A stretch of 64,000 bases of DNA from Nemopilema nomurai (taxonomy: Eukaryota > Cnidaria > Scyphozoa > Rhizostomeae > Rhizostomatidae): NCBI GenBank assembly GCA_003864495.1, contig ML133386.1, positions 2,925,375 through 2,989,374 of the forward strand, in the 5' to 3' direction. Both the position numbers and the translations under genes were made by a program. Positions 50,530 through 63,137 of the stretch are shown piece by piece (position 1 is the stretch's first letter; each line of letters starts with the position of its first letter). The notes under the pieces are model-generated. The model had not been told where the DNA came from. It was given only the letters and a program-made list of their open reading frames with translations, and did no database searches.

Positions 50530-53500
50530 ATGGGAAGATTTCGTCTTTCAAAACTCGGTTTTAATATAAGGAAGAAGAAGTCGGTGGACTTGCACGTTGA
50601 CGATTCTAACTATGAGTTTGAACGGATAAGAGAGAGGGCGATTCGTCGATGGCGGACGTACACTCCAGGATGCACAACTGTAAGTGGATTTTTGTCAATA
50701 ACTGTCGGGGGTTGGGGGTATTCAAATATTACTCCCGCGTGAAACTCGAGTCAGTCATTGCCAAGGATAAACAAGGCTTATTTGATTTCTCAGAATCCAA
50801 TTCCTTTGCACGTTGGCACGTAAGTGGAAGGCAATATGCACTGAATGAAATTGAATTATTAAGAGCTGGCGCCAGGACTTACTCGTCGAAAGGGGGAAAG
50901 GGGGTGATGTTTTGCAAAAAATCGCATGGCAATTTGTATTTTTTTATTGCTCTCGAGGAGCAGAATGCTATTTTCCGCTCTAGTCCGGCTCGATGCTGGA
51001 TTCTACGAAATCATTGAATGTTGAGACGAAACACGATAACATGTGCTCGAGCTCGAGCCAGGTACTTGGTATTGTATATTCATTTGATAAAACCAAACCC
51101 TGATGAATTTACCAAAGCAACTGACAATTTACCAAATCCTTCAATATAATTGATTTTCCCGAACAGGTAAGATGCCTTAATTGCATACAACTTTGGAATA
51201 GAAGGTATTGATGCGATCGGCGGGTGACAAAAACCAAGAAACAAAAGTTGTTTGATTTGAGTTTTGCGTAGCTGTTGACGCTTGCACGCCTCTTGTTTCA
51301 GCCACATTGTCAACAATTCAAAGAGTAAACTTGTCAGGAAGTTAAGAAAAAGAGTTTTCTGCGGCAACCGCTTTTCACGGGACAATTTTATTTTCTCTTG
51401 AAGGAGGGGTCAGGTCTGCCAGCCCCCTGGATCCGCAGTGAAATTCCCCATGCGACGTAGCTAAGTAAATAAATAATGCATACTCATGCATATTGCAAAT
51501 GAGAAACCAAACAAGGACAACCTAATTCTACTTTTTACTTTCAAGTGAAACTTATTATTGGTTTTTTTTAAGAAATTGAGTGCCTGTATTGCCGCAAAGG
51601 GATTCCTCTTCTGCGAATCTGTTGGTAAAAGGCGGATTCAACCATGCCTTGCAAAGTAAATAATCAGGTTGATGCAAAAGTATATACAAGTGCATTTGAC
51701 GTGCGGTAAATACGCCGAAATTACCAGGAGCCTTAACGTCCTCAAATTATGATGCAAGTGTCTGTTTTAGAGCCTCTTGGATTTAGAGTTCCTTTTTAAA
51801 AACGGAATTGATGTAACGGTGTAAGTTAGAGTGTGCATTTTCTCTAACGCCTCAAGTCATTATCAGAATTAATGTTGGAGTTGGGGTTAGGGTGTGTGAT
51901 TGGGGTTGAGTAAGGGTCGTTTTTTGTATAAAGAGTATTGGATTAGCATGGAAGATGCACATTGGGTTTGGAAGCCCAAGTACCATGTGGCATTAAAATA
52001 GGCCCGATTAGAATATTCGATAAGAGTAAAAGCCAGTTAGAGACTTTCGAAAGCAGCGCAGTAATGAGCATGCATGTCAAATTACTTCCAAGGTTTCATT
52101 TACGTCAGAAACAGTCCGCATGAATTACTCTCCGGTGCATGCCATGCGATCAATACGTCAATACTGTAATGAATGGAAACCCCCACCATACAATGAAAGG
52201 CATAACAACAATGCTATTGCCGAACAGTCGTACAACCATAGAAGTAACCGAGCGTGCGCTCCCGCATTCTTGTTTCTCTGTTTGCTGCATCAGGAGCTCC
52301 AAAGGAAACAAGAATTTAAACAAAGGCAGCCAAAGTTCAAACACTTTGAATTGCCAAAGTTTAAAAGTTTTATTATTTAAACACTGATCCTTCACTTTCT
52401 TCTTCAACTATTTAGAAATGGGTGTTTTAGTGCCGCCTTTGGAGCTTTCATAAGTGGAAGTCTCTTAATTTACCCAAGTTCCTTTGCTTTGTCAAGAATC
52501 ACACATGCGTACGCCCTGCAAGGGTCTTTGGCAAATAGAGAATTTTAATGGCTAGATATTAAAGGCGATATTATTGCCCTGCAACATAAAACCGTTGGAT
52601 TTTTGCAAGATCCACCCCACACGAGGACTGGAGTGTTTCTCCTTGCTGCTTACAGAACGCTTCCAAAGCAGCTTGCATATACGGGCATCAGGATCATACG
52701 GGCCTTAGGGTTAAAGTGCCTTAGGGTCATAGGGTCATAGGGCCTTAGGGTCACAGGGCCTTAGGGTCACAGGGGTCCTTGGTCAAAAGGTTTGGATCTT
52801 TCAGGATACCTCTGTGGGTTTTTGAATACGAAACTGACTTTTAAAGCTGTTGTCGAATCACCCTTAAAGTCCAGGAAATTAGTTCATCAACCTGTTTTTG
52901 GAACTGCCCTTTCAAATTACTGCAAGAACTAAATAATTTGGTACAAGGTCTTTTGCCGTTGTCTTTCGGGTGGAGTGAGAATATGCCGTTTTGCCATAAA
53001 AAGTATATTCTCATGCTTCGAAGAATATACCCAATGGAATAGTTTTTGGTTGAGCAATAAAAGCTCTGCTTCAAGAGACAATACACAAATGTTATCTTGG
53101 GATAATTCAAAAAAGCCTTCGTTGGTCTGATTGTTCAGGTCGAAATTTTGCAATTGCTTCCTCCTCGATCCCTGCTTCTTATCTGACGTCAAATGATGGA
53201 ACTTGGGTTATCGCGAATTCTAGCTGATTCGGACAGTTGAACTTACTGAACCAGGCATGGAAGCATTGAAAGTGAGTTGATACTTGATGACTGTCAATTC
53301 AAACTGCAACACGTGGCCATGCTCTAAGCCAGGCAGTTTGCCATCCGTTGAGCGTGGGCTTCCTTGGAGCAACTTGTTTCGTTTGGCCGAAGCATGTGAT
53401 GTTATTCCTCTTTCAGTTTGCGCGCCCGAAGCTACGAAATTGTCTCTTTTTCTGCATCACTCTGACCTACTAGGGCAGGAAGTCTAGCCCTCGACTTTGG

Positions 53501-56500
53501 CTTCGTGTGAACTTTATGAAGTCCCTTTATTGAATAGTTTTAATTCATTTTCAGGTGCTGATATCCGGTCGAAGCCCGATCGAAGAGTTCCATCGGCTGT
53601 TTCCTTCCCTCCCCGCAGAAGAATTTCCACTTAATGGTAAGAATGCATTATGATGATTCGTAGCCTTCTTTGCTTGTCCTCTTTAATAGATTCCAACTTG
53701 AGTGATGGGTAGATTAATGCCCAGTAAACGTGCTTGTGGCAGCAGTACCTATGTCTTAGATGCTTTGTGACAAAGGCCGGAAAGAATGGGATAGAGCAAC
53801 CGGATCGGTACTATGGACCGGATCTCGGATACTGACTAAGTAACGGTACTGACCGGATTAAGGTAACTGACCGGGTCAACGGTACTAACCGGATTAAGGT
53901 AACTGACCGGGTCAACGGTACTGACCGGATTAAGGTAATTGACCGGATCAACGGTACCGACCAGATGAACGGCATTGACCGGATCAACGATACTGACAAG
54001 GCCTATGATTTTTTGAATAATAAGATATGCAGTATATTCATCCGGCCTTTGGCGATTTGAGGTTGCGATCAAACCAAGCGTTACCGGATCGAGGCAAAGG
54101 TGAATAACACCGATTGGCGGAAAAGAGGCACTGCAGCATTGTATGTCTGTCGGAGCAGAAACAGCTTCTAGCAATTATTCTTCGTAGCTTTAGTTTTCGT
54201 TTCCTCCTGAACTCACAATTGAGGCTTTTCGGTTGATAAGCAAGTACTGGAAACCCATGTATTAATTAAACAATAAGGCGATTCTTCCTTGAATTTCAAA
54301 ACTTCAGCCTCTCGAAACTGTCGAAATTTAATGAAGTTCTCTTCGCGACTGTGTGCAGGCGTAAGTCGGGCCTAAATAATTCATCGTGAGTAGTGTTTTA
54401 GCGATTACTATATTCTAAATTCTTTGATTCTCGACTGATGAACTGTTTCCCGAAGTAAGCACGTGATACTCTTTATGCTCTTTCGCAACAAGTATCAGCT
54501 GTCTTTTCGTCTCCTTCTTTCATTTTGAATCTGCGGATATCTTGTCTTTCGTCAACTCAAAAAGCATTTTATAACATCTGCAATTTCTCTTCATGCTTCA
54601 ACATTCGGTCGAAGGGGATGGCTGAAGACCGATTCTTGGTTTCTTTTTAATGCAGTTTCTCCAAACAGGATAATCATTTGATAATTTTTACATTGATTTG
54701 TTGTAAAAGACGTGCATACAGACATTTGGGTATATTGTCTTGACTTTGCATTAAAGTTAAATCATTCCAAAAAACTCCTCTGTTTCTTTAGACACCTTTA
54801 GATAATTTAAAACGTTGATGAAAAGTCTTGCATGGCCGTATCATCTTTTGCGCCTTGCTTTTCTCCTATTGAAATGTTGGGCTATTATAATTCTGGGCGT
54901 TTGCGTTGCACCACGAGATGAACCTGGAGCCTCTTTCTCTTCGATTTCTTTATCGGGCTTTGTGGTTGATGTCAATATTTCTTTGGCTCAAATGCCAAAT
55001 ACCTATTGCTTGATCCAAATTGTGCACAAAATCAACCTCATCAATGTTTCAAAAAGGGGTACCCACTTTCATGCTAAATGGCTTTAAAGGAATGAAGTAT
55101 TTATTCACTTCAGCGATTTCCTGTCAGGGTTTTTCATATAAATTTGATATAGTGCTCGATGATTTTTCATGAGATTTTTTGTCTTTTCTCTCAGTTTACA
55201 CATGCGCACTAAGCAAGGACATCCTACTGCAAGGGAAGATGTTCGTTTCGCAAAACTGGATTTGCTTTTATTCCAGCATCTTTGGTTACGAGACAAAGGT
55301 TTGCCCTTTGGAATTTTTAATCCTTTAAAATCAAAGGTTCATTTCTATGTCAGAAACTGAATATGGTCTTCTCAACAACAAGCATTGTACAATGCCCGCT
55401 CGAGCCTTTAACTCTGACGTACCACTGAGCATAGAACACCAGAGATATGACCTTGTTGGGAAGCTTGGGTGTTTTATGGCTAGATGAGGTTCGACATAGT
55501 TAGTGTTTTCCACAGATCTGTTATAACGACTGCGGGAGTCCAAAGGTGAAAGAGAAATCCTTTGTCTAGACGACAATAGTTTGTGATTCTAAAGCTGCTG
55601 GCTGACGACAATAATTCAATCTACTTGACTGAGCGTTGGAACAAACTTTGATAACCACAAACGTTTGGTTTTCTCGGCATTTGACGAAAGGGCCTATTTT
55701 GAGTTGAATCATATTTGAAAAGACATTCTGCTCCAAAGAAATGTTAATTTTTATTCGGTATATTTTATATTGATTCATTTCATAATATTAAACAACTAAC
55801 ACCGGCTTTATTTTTTGAACAGGTAAAGATAGAAATGGACAGAGTTGTCGCCATTAAAAGAGAGAAGACTGCATTTGTTGTCCCCAATGCAATATCAGTG
55901 CAGACACCTACGAAAAGGGTGAGGAATGTTGCTTAGATTAATGCCTATTGAGCATAGGCGCCGACTACGTGGGGGCTTGGGGGCTCGAGCCCCCCCCTGG
56001 AAAATTGCTATGGGGGGGGGGGTGCTCAGCCCCCCCTGGGAATTTCGTTTGAAATCAATCAAAGAATTGAACTGATGATACTGAAGACCATGATGTTATA
56101 TCTGCTTTATTAAAATGTTTTGTTTTGTTATTATACATACTACATATGTTGTATTACGTTATTAAAGCGACAGGTAATTTCTCTACCTTTAAACTTTTTT
56201 AATTTTTTTAAATTAAAATTTTGAGCACCCCCTGGGAAAAATAAAAGTCGGCGCCTATTGACTATTGAGGGCAAATGTTTTTCGATACAACGTATCGTCG
56301 AATGCTTCGTTTCATTGTTAGTGCGAGATTTTTCATGCTGCAGTCGTAAATGTTAAGCAAATTAAAGTAAGGAGACTTGACTAAGCACAATGACACACTG
56401 GCAGTGCCCGACCCCGGTCCGGCAAGAAAATTGTTAAATCGGACATGGACAAATTTATTTAGCGAATTTTTCAGCATGGTTGTTGTCAGAAGTATCAAGA

Positions 56501-59500
56501 TAATGGCCAGAAAACGAGAACTTTTAAAGTTTCATAGTTATACATTTAGCTTACACAAACACATTGGAAAACATAGGTATAATTTCGAATTCTGAAAGGA
56601 AAACTTTTATGCATTAAACTAAATACTTTTATGATAACATGAGTTGTTGTAAGACTGTTTGGAAACAAACGGTCTGTGACAGTCTGCTGATAGCTTGCAT
56701 ACACCTGATGGAGGCTCGGGGCCTGACTGCCTCGTTCTGGCCCTGTACTGGAACTGGGGCTTCTGACCAATGTCTCACGGCTCAACTTCCGTTTTCTCCG
56801 TTGTAATGAAAAACGATTTATTTGACTGAAATATTGATTACTTTGTGGTGAACTCCCGACAGTGATCACCATGTGCTGCCACCAGGCTGAATTTCGCAAT
56901 TATTTTTGTGTCCCCGGCGTTTTCAGGGTATATCGCATCACCAGCCAATGTCCTTGCGGTCTTTTAGTCTATTGAATTCATGCGACATATTGGATGCTAT
57001 TCCCGTCTCATGAATCGGCGTATTGACAGCAGGGATCGGTGGCTCTATTCACCTTTTAGAAACATGACCATTTTGCTGTGGTTTTATATAACCTAGTCTC
57101 TCAGCTTCGGAAAGGAGGTTAAATGCTTCGAGTGGTTATAGTGGTCTAATGAGCCCAAATTTATTAAAACGCGTATTTTGTCGTTTAAATTGATTGTTAT
57201 GGTGGAACCTGGTTTATGAAAGACTAAAAATGACAGAGGAAATGCTAAGAGGGGAGGATAAGAGCAAGCCTCAACAACTGTTTTTGAAACTAAAAATAGA
57301 TTTAAGTATAAATGGTTTGTAGGAAAGGATAGTCGTTTGGAAGTATAAGACTTCTTTTAGTGCGTAACTTCGCTATAACTTAATGAATCTTATTTTTCAG
57401 TTCTTCTTCTGCTCGTTCTTGTCGCGGGAGACTGTCTTTAGGCTGCTTTCAAGAACATGGCGGGCAGCTTCAACTAGCGAGGTATGTCAATACTTTAACA
57501 TCGTCAGGGCTCACTAAGCATAACTATCAGTTGGAAACTGCTACTCACAAACAACTTTCTTTTCTGCCCTTCCCTTCTAATCTTTTCTTCTGCTCTTTTC
57601 TTCTGCTATTTCCTTCTGCTCTGTTCTTCTGCCCTTCCCTTCTTATCTTTTCTTCTGCTCTGTTCTTCTGCTCTTTTCTTCTGCTCTTTTCTTCTGCTCT
57701 TTTCTTCTGCTCTTTTCTTCTGCTCTTTTCTTCTGCTCTGTTCTTCTGCTCTTTTCTTCTGCTCTTTTCTTCTGCTCTTTTCTTCTGCTCTTTTCTTCTG
57801 CTCTTTTCTTCTGCTCTTTCCTTCTGCTCTTTTCTTCTGCTCTTTTCTTCTGCTCTGTTCTTCTGCTCTTTTCTTCTGCTCTGTTCTTCTGCTCTTTTCT
57901 TCTGCTCTTTTCTTCTGCTCTTTTCTTCTGCTCTGTTCTTCTGCTCTTTTCTTCTGCTCTTTTCTTCTGCTCTTTTCTTCTGCTCTTTTCTTCTGCTCTT
58001 TTCTTCTGCTCTGTTCTTCTGCTCTTTCTTCTGCTCTTTTCTTCTGCTCTTTTCTTCTGCTCTTTTCTTCTGCTCTTTTCTTCTGCTAATACAAGTAGCC
58101 GGGATATAGGAACTTTCCTGAAGAATGGGGAAATACAAAAGCAACTGGAGTGGCACTCTTGAATGCTTACCATGAAAATGGGGGTGGGGGATTTATATCC
58201 TCAACCCTAACCACAGGAAGGACTTTGTTTTATGATTTGGTTAGAAAGGATCATTCGATTCGAGATGACAGAGAAGTCCACTATACTGACGTTTTGCAAA
58301 AGTGTCCGTTGATGGGGCGTTCATCGTACTAGCAACTCAGAGATTTCTGTTCGAATCTTCGACTTTCTTAACAGCTTTCGGGTCTGTTAAAAGCTTAGCT
58401 CCATTGCAACTATGAAGGTCTTCTAGCAACACTTTTAGAATGATCAAGTTGTAGAATATTTTCTTTGAGAATGGTCTCGTTTGAGTTGGGGCCTCGATTT
58501 CATGATACCAATTATTTACGCACGTGCTTCTGTGGATAAACGACATTTTTTAATCCTTTGTTTACAAATCTAATAATTTTACAAACTCAAGGCTCCGTCT
58601 TTCGACATTAAATCTAGCGGAAGCGTGAGGATTTGGTATTCATTTCATCTTTAATGAGTTTTCTTTATGATAGGCATTACCTTTTTACTAGGTTAGCAAA
58701 CTGTGCAATGTGTTTGAAATCCTGTTATTGTGAGCAAATTTGAGAATACTGAGGAGAAATTCAAACAGTTACTTAAACGATTTGACTAGGGTTTAAGGAG
58801 ATGTAAGGAGAGTCCAGTTGTTTGTACTGCATATGTCGCCTAGTACTGCGTAAGTCAAATGAAAGTTGACATTATTAGGCCCTGTTTTTATTCAATATTT
58901 TTCATTTTCAGCTCAATGAAAGTCACTCGAAAGACACAGAAGGTCAGTATTTCTCAGTATTTGTATAGTTTGAAATCGGGGTAACGTCCTCAATTGTAAT
59001 ATAATTCCGGACTAAAAAATTGGTCTTGATGTTGTCGTTTGCGCAGGGCGACCGCTTTTGTGGCCTACAAACAACGCGTGTGTAATAGAATATCCAGCGC
59101 ACCTTTTTATGGTCAAAGTTTAGTCATGGATTTGCATTTGATTTGCAAATGGTAGACAGTGTGCTTTAAGGGGAAGTGGCGAAAGCATAGTAAACATTCG
59201 TTTCTGGCGATATGAATCAAAGCATGGACGCTTAATTGCAACCTACGGGTGACCAACCTGAGATCAGAGTAAACAAAAACGAACTGGTGTGAAAGGAACG
59301 CTGCATTCCTATTACTTTTTAATTAAAGAGTAAACTTTGGCACGAGAGTAAAGTGCTTGTAATAAACCAGATTTCTATTTAACAAGATCTAGTGTGCGCG
59401 GGAATATTGCTTCGATTAATTTTGATTTCTCTTGCTAGTTGGGCTGAGTGATATTCCGAGAACGGACTCCAACCAAAACGACTCGACCATCTCAATGTTT

Positions 59501-62500
59501 GAGTCGAGCACGGACGAGCCCCGGGCAGTGTGCAGTGATATTGACGACGTCAAGCTCCGGTCGCGATCGGAGACGGATGGCATTCTGTTCCCGCAGACCG
59601 TACACGTACACAACCTTCACCGCCTGAACGGCTACCATCGTGTGAGCATATCCCTGAAGCCGGAAACGAAGATATCCCGCTGGAACACCATGTCCGACCT
59701 CAGAGAGGTGAAGGCATTGAAGAGGAAAAAGAAACCGTCCGACTCGTTCGACGAACGGATTCCGCCTCCAAAACCGGGTGAGTCCGTCGATTAGTGATCC
59801 GAGCTTGTGTGCTGTCAATACGCAATGGTCTACCTTCTCAAATACTTGGACTATATATCTCTCAGAAATGAGTGTTTTGGATGCAGCAATCGATTGTTGG
59901 GTTCTACTGCTGTAGATTAGTTGCATATGGTAGTTGCAAGGCTAAAGGAGTAAGGACTTAAATATACAAGCCCAAATAAACAAGGCTTGAGGTATTATAA
60001 GCCAGCCAGGCACGCAGAGGACGAAAGCAGTTGCGCCTTTGTTGATAGTGAAATATGTATATACCTACGAGTCTCGTCGCAAAAGGAGTCTCTAAGTCTT
60101 TGGCAAAATGTTTGTTGCCTTCACTTGAAGGCAAGCTACAATGTTTTTATGAGGGAAAACTTCAACTTCTGCTGATCTTACCTTTTTGGATTGTTTTGTT
60201 TTATTCCCTTCGCCAACTTTAACAGAGCTTGATGGAACGAGTTGTATTCCAAGGCAATTTTTTTCAGGATGCCACAGTGAAGAATCTCGACCTCGGCCCT
60301 CCTCAACTGTGGTTCGATGGGCGCAAACGATCGGGGATAGGTGCAGTAAAAAATTGAATTCCGTTTTTAGTAGGTAAGTACCTGCCAAGCTTTCGCCTAT
60401 AATTACAAGGGGTGGACGCAATTGGGAAATTATCTTTCATTTTTTGTATAGAAAACTCTCTATCAAGCCGTTTAGAGCTTTTAGTTATAAGAAGTGCTTA
60501 GTTTGTTCAAAGCTTCAATGTCTTTAAGTTCTTGCTTCAAGATTTTCTTTATTTCCTGTTGCACCGATTTTAGATTGTACTTTTTGGCTATCAAATTTCA
60601 GCATTTCTACATTTCGATCCACTTCCCTGTCCAATTTGCCTTCCTCCTTTTTTCGTGACCTCCATTGCCTTGAATTGACATCGTTTCGGATTTTTGACCG
60701 CGGTTGCAATATGTTGCACAGTTTAAAGTCGATGTGAAATTCTATGTAATGTTATATACATTGTCCAAAAATTGTCTTTAGGCCTGGGAAAGATTTACTA
60801 AGTTTCTTTTTGACTTGGTCGAACTGAATTTTTTTAGAGTGCCTAAAAGTTGTAAGTCTTGCAAAACCCGAAAGCCTTTAGAGGCTAAGAAACATCCAAT
60901 ATGTTGAACACCCAAGCGAATATAGCATTGCAGTTTAAAAGAAATGGGACCAAATTCTAGTTTAACTAAATATAAAACTTATTAAATTTGTGGTTACCTG
61001 TTACAGTCATTTATGTTATGTATGAAATCCCTATACTTTAGGCATCGGGGAATTCTATCTCAATTTCCCCACCTCTCATTTTTGTTGCTCCCGATTTCCT
61101 TGGTAATTTCGTATGTGTTTCTTTCTAGACCAAGAAATATGTCCATCCTCTTTCATCTTATTTGTATTGCGTAAGTACATCTGCTTTCTTGATTGTTTAC
61201 GTAATAATGTGATGCATTGCCAGGATTTTTTGTAGCCTGTGGCAGCTTTTGTTGTTTTTAGCTGTTTTAGATTAATAATCCTTGGTCTGCGAATCTCTCA
61301 TAATTTTATTTTATTCTGCAGGATCATTATTCTTGGTTTTATGTCCATTTTCCTGCTGTACAAAATAAACAGACTAAGCCAAGTTTTTGTGGAAAGGGAC
61401 CATGGGATTTCACAGTAAGTTTCCGTCGCGGTTAAATAGGATTAACTTCTTCTTTTTTCATCAGAATGACCATATTCACAACTGAGTGAGTACTTTTTTG
61501 GGAGGGTGTTAAACTCAGAATAAAATGATGATGATCTTTCCTGAAGAAAAAAAAGTTGAGATATTTTATATCCTTTGGATGTTTTTCTAATTTTGGACAT
61601 GAGAACCATTTTTTTTAATTCTTAGAAGAAGCTGTTTTAGTTAATTCCGTTTGTAACACCCTTACCCTTTGAGCCGGTTATAACAAATTACCCTTATCTT
61701 ACGTTTCGAATAATACTCCTTCCTTTGATTTAGAAGCTGCTCTTTAGCAGACGAAAAACAGTCGCTGAGCATTCGAGATTTCATGTCAACTGACAAGCTT
61801 CGGAGGTACGAATCATCAATCTTTTTCGTCGAGTTTTATTCTTTAAGAGCTGCGACACTGTCTTATGCGTCCCTTCCTAGTCCTTGTTCCGTTTACTGCA
61901 TAAGCTAGGCCTGACATGTATTCCCAAGATGGCAGAATATAACAATAATTGCAGCTCCTACTGCATGATGGGAAGCAAGCGAACGCCTAATCTGCACGAA
62001 ATTTAAAATCGCAATAGATTAGTAAACAGAAATGTGAAGTTTATGAAAGCTGTTTTAATTGCAAAGAATCTTGACCTATTACCGCAATATTTAGTCCAAT
62101 GTGACACCTAGGGATTCCCAATTAGAAAAGTTTCTGAACCATACTAATATTTTTCAGAATGAACACAGTTCTTGCTAGCAATATACATGCAGTGCATGAG
62201 GTGAGTGAATCAGAATTTCTCTGAGATTCGAATAATTTCACGTGTTAATCTACCCTGCAGTTGCACGGTTTGTTTCATCTGCACTGTGTATACTCTCATC
62301 TGCTGATTCTGATGGCTGATTACGTTTCTGTTGAAAATGTTTTTGATAAGAACAAAAATTCCTAAAGTTAGATCTTTCAATCAGACATATCTTGAGATAA
62401 GCCGAGATTGTGCAGGACTAAGCAAATAATGGCGTTATTTTTCGAAGTTTTGGTGTGATGAAGAGAGAAACAGCTTTGATTTTATCAAGCGATTTCAAAA

Positions 62501-63137
62501 GGGGCTTTGTTGGTAGTCGCTGTGCATTATCAGATTTAGGTTTACACAGACGTAAAAACTTTTTTTGAGAATTCTGTGATGAATCTGCTTTCTCATACCA
62601 ATAACTCGGCAAAGAAAATTCACACTTTGACATTGAGAATCCTAAACCAATCAGGCATATTAAAAGATAGAAACCAGGAATACTCTACCCTACATCAGGG
62701 CGCAAAAATACTTTTAGAATAAATTGGTCCGTCTTGCCATGTAACTTAATTATAGCATGATGCGTTGTGCGAAGTAATTGTGGTTGGTAAAAATGAATCT
62801 TACATAAATTTTGCAAATTTGTAATTTGATGTACGCCGATTCGATCTTTACGAGTCTCATGTTTTCGCCGAAACCAATCGAAATTTCGACAAATATTAAA
62901 AGAGTGCAGATATTAGAGTTGTTCTCACTACTTTACCCTTGCTCGCAATAAAAAACCAAAAAATATACAAAAAGATTATACCTAGAGATCATTAATGTTT
63001 GTGCAATGTACCGTTATTTAGTTGATGCTAATAATTTCAGTGGCTTGAATAATTTCAAAGCTAACGATTTCAATAATGATTTTTTGCTGTTGCAGGCGCG
63101 AGATGCTTTAAGACGATTGAAGGATGACCTAAAGTGA
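50530..63137 (+). CDS. GRAMD2: GRAM-domain protein with C-terminal membrane anchor (GRAMD2-like), complete
   Basis: Lipid-sensing protein of ER-plasma-membrane contact sites, by family knowledge. Coding exons, all phase-compatible: 50530-50679, 53555-53636, 55195-55298, 55823-55918, 57401-57481, 58912-58942, 59439-59777, 60226-60373, 61129-61170, 61322-61414, 61734-61805, 62158-62200, 63096-63137 (TGA). They give 440 residues, or 426 with the alternative acceptor at 60268, near human GRAMD2B (about 430). Residues 1-50 are basic (IRKKKSVDLHVDD). The GRAM domain (about 58-171) has EEFHRLFPSLPAEEF, YTCALSKDILLQGKMFVSQ, NWICFYSSIFGYETK, AFVVPNAISV and FFFCSFLSRETVFRLL. A Ser/Asp-rich middle follows, then one membrane helix (about 348-372, AIIILGFMSIFLLY) and a short cytosolic or luminal helical tail. 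No VASt/ASTER sterol domain is present, which separates it from GRAMD1. The first exon is inferred by phase, basic character and a GTAAGT donor. Confidence 0.92.
52700..52780. repeat. TTAGGG-containing 16-bp minisatellite
   Basis: Tandem, partly degenerate copies of a unit like GGCCTTAGGGTCACAG, with shortened variants (AGGGTCAT) at the left. It lies in the first intron of the GRAMD2-like gene. TTAGGG occurs in several units, but only as part of the longer unit. Confidence 0.8.
53809..53988. repeat. 36-bp minisatellite in GRAMD2-like intron 2
   Basis: Four good copies start at 53845, 53881, 53917 and 53953, with a decayed copy before them. Each 36-bp unit is itself two 18-bp halves of the form GGTACTGACCGGATTAA and GGTAACTGACCGGGTCAAC. 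The unit is a multiple of three and gives a false repetitive minus-strand frame (NPVSTVDPVSYL). It begins about 170 bases after exon 2. Confidence 0.9.
55945..56269. mobile_element. hAT-like MITE with 8-bp target-site duplication
   Basis: The element at 55953-56261 (309 bp) has inverted ends (CATAGGCGCCGACT at the left, AGTCGGCGCCTATTGA at the right) and is flanked by a perfect direct repeat CTATTGAG (55945-55952 and 56262-56269). The inside is non-coding, with G/C-rich subterminal runs and an AT-rich centre. An 8-bp duplication is characteristic of the hAT superfamily. It is inserted in a GRAMD2-like intron, beginning 34 bases after the donor of exon 55823-55918. Confidence 0.8.
57578..58086. 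repeat. 13-bp polypyrimidine minisatellite, about 39 units
   Basis: About 510 bases of near-perfect tandem CTCTTTTCTTCTG units, with a common variant CTCTGTTCTTCTG, lie in the intron between exons 57401-57481 and 58912-58942. The plus strand is almost purely pyrimidine. Because 13 is not a multiple of three, all frames cycle with a 39-base (13-residue) period and stay open. This produces large spurious reading frames on both strands (Ser/Leu/Phe-rich on plus, Arg/Lys/Glu-rich on minus). Confidence 0.95.
60226..60373 (+). other. GRAMD2: GRAMD2-like exon 8 with two in-frame acceptors
   Basis: Acceptor TTTAACAG (ending 60225) and acceptor TTTTTTTCAG (ending 60267) are both strong and lie in the same phase, 42 bases apart. 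The upstream choice adds 14 residues (LDGTSCIPRQFFS and one junction residue) before CHSEESRPRPSSTVV. The downstream choice removes them. The exon ends at GTAAGT after SVFS. Confidence 0.7.
61129..61414 (+). other. GRAMD2: Exons encoding the C-terminal transmembrane anchor
   Basis: Exons 61129-61170 and 61322-61414 join within a codon to give MSILFHLICIAIIILGF followed by MSIFLLYKINRLSQ: about 22 hydrophobic residues flanked by Arg/Lys. This is the single ER-membrane anchor expected for GRAMD proteins. Three small exons behind it encode a charged tail with DFMSTDKLRRMNTVL and ARDALRRLKDDLK. Confidence 0.9.

Larger units (their letters stand above)
53555..57481 (+). other. GRAMD2: Exons encoding the GRAM domain
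   Basis: Four exons (53555-53636, 55195-55298, 55823-55918, 57401-57481) encode one complete GRAM domain. Exon 55195-55298, short and preceded by TCTCTCAG, was identified because it supplies the expected middle of the fold (CALSKDILLQGKMFVSQNW) and restores phase between its neighbours. The conserved final helix FLSRETVFRLL is intact. Confidence 0.92.

Noticed and set aside
51080..52407. Frames of 80-100 codons in the first GRAMD2-like intron
   Set aside because: No domain resemblance; phase between exon 50530-50679 and exon 53555-53636 is continuous without them.
53811..54174. Repetitive minus-strand frames (NPVSTVDPVSYL pattern)
   Set aside because: Translation artefact of the 36-bp minisatellite, whose unit length is a multiple of three.
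57531..58173. Long open frames (up to about 203 codons) on both strands
   Set aside because: They are produced by the 13-bp tandem array, which keeps all frames open; no start context, domain or non-repetitive portion.
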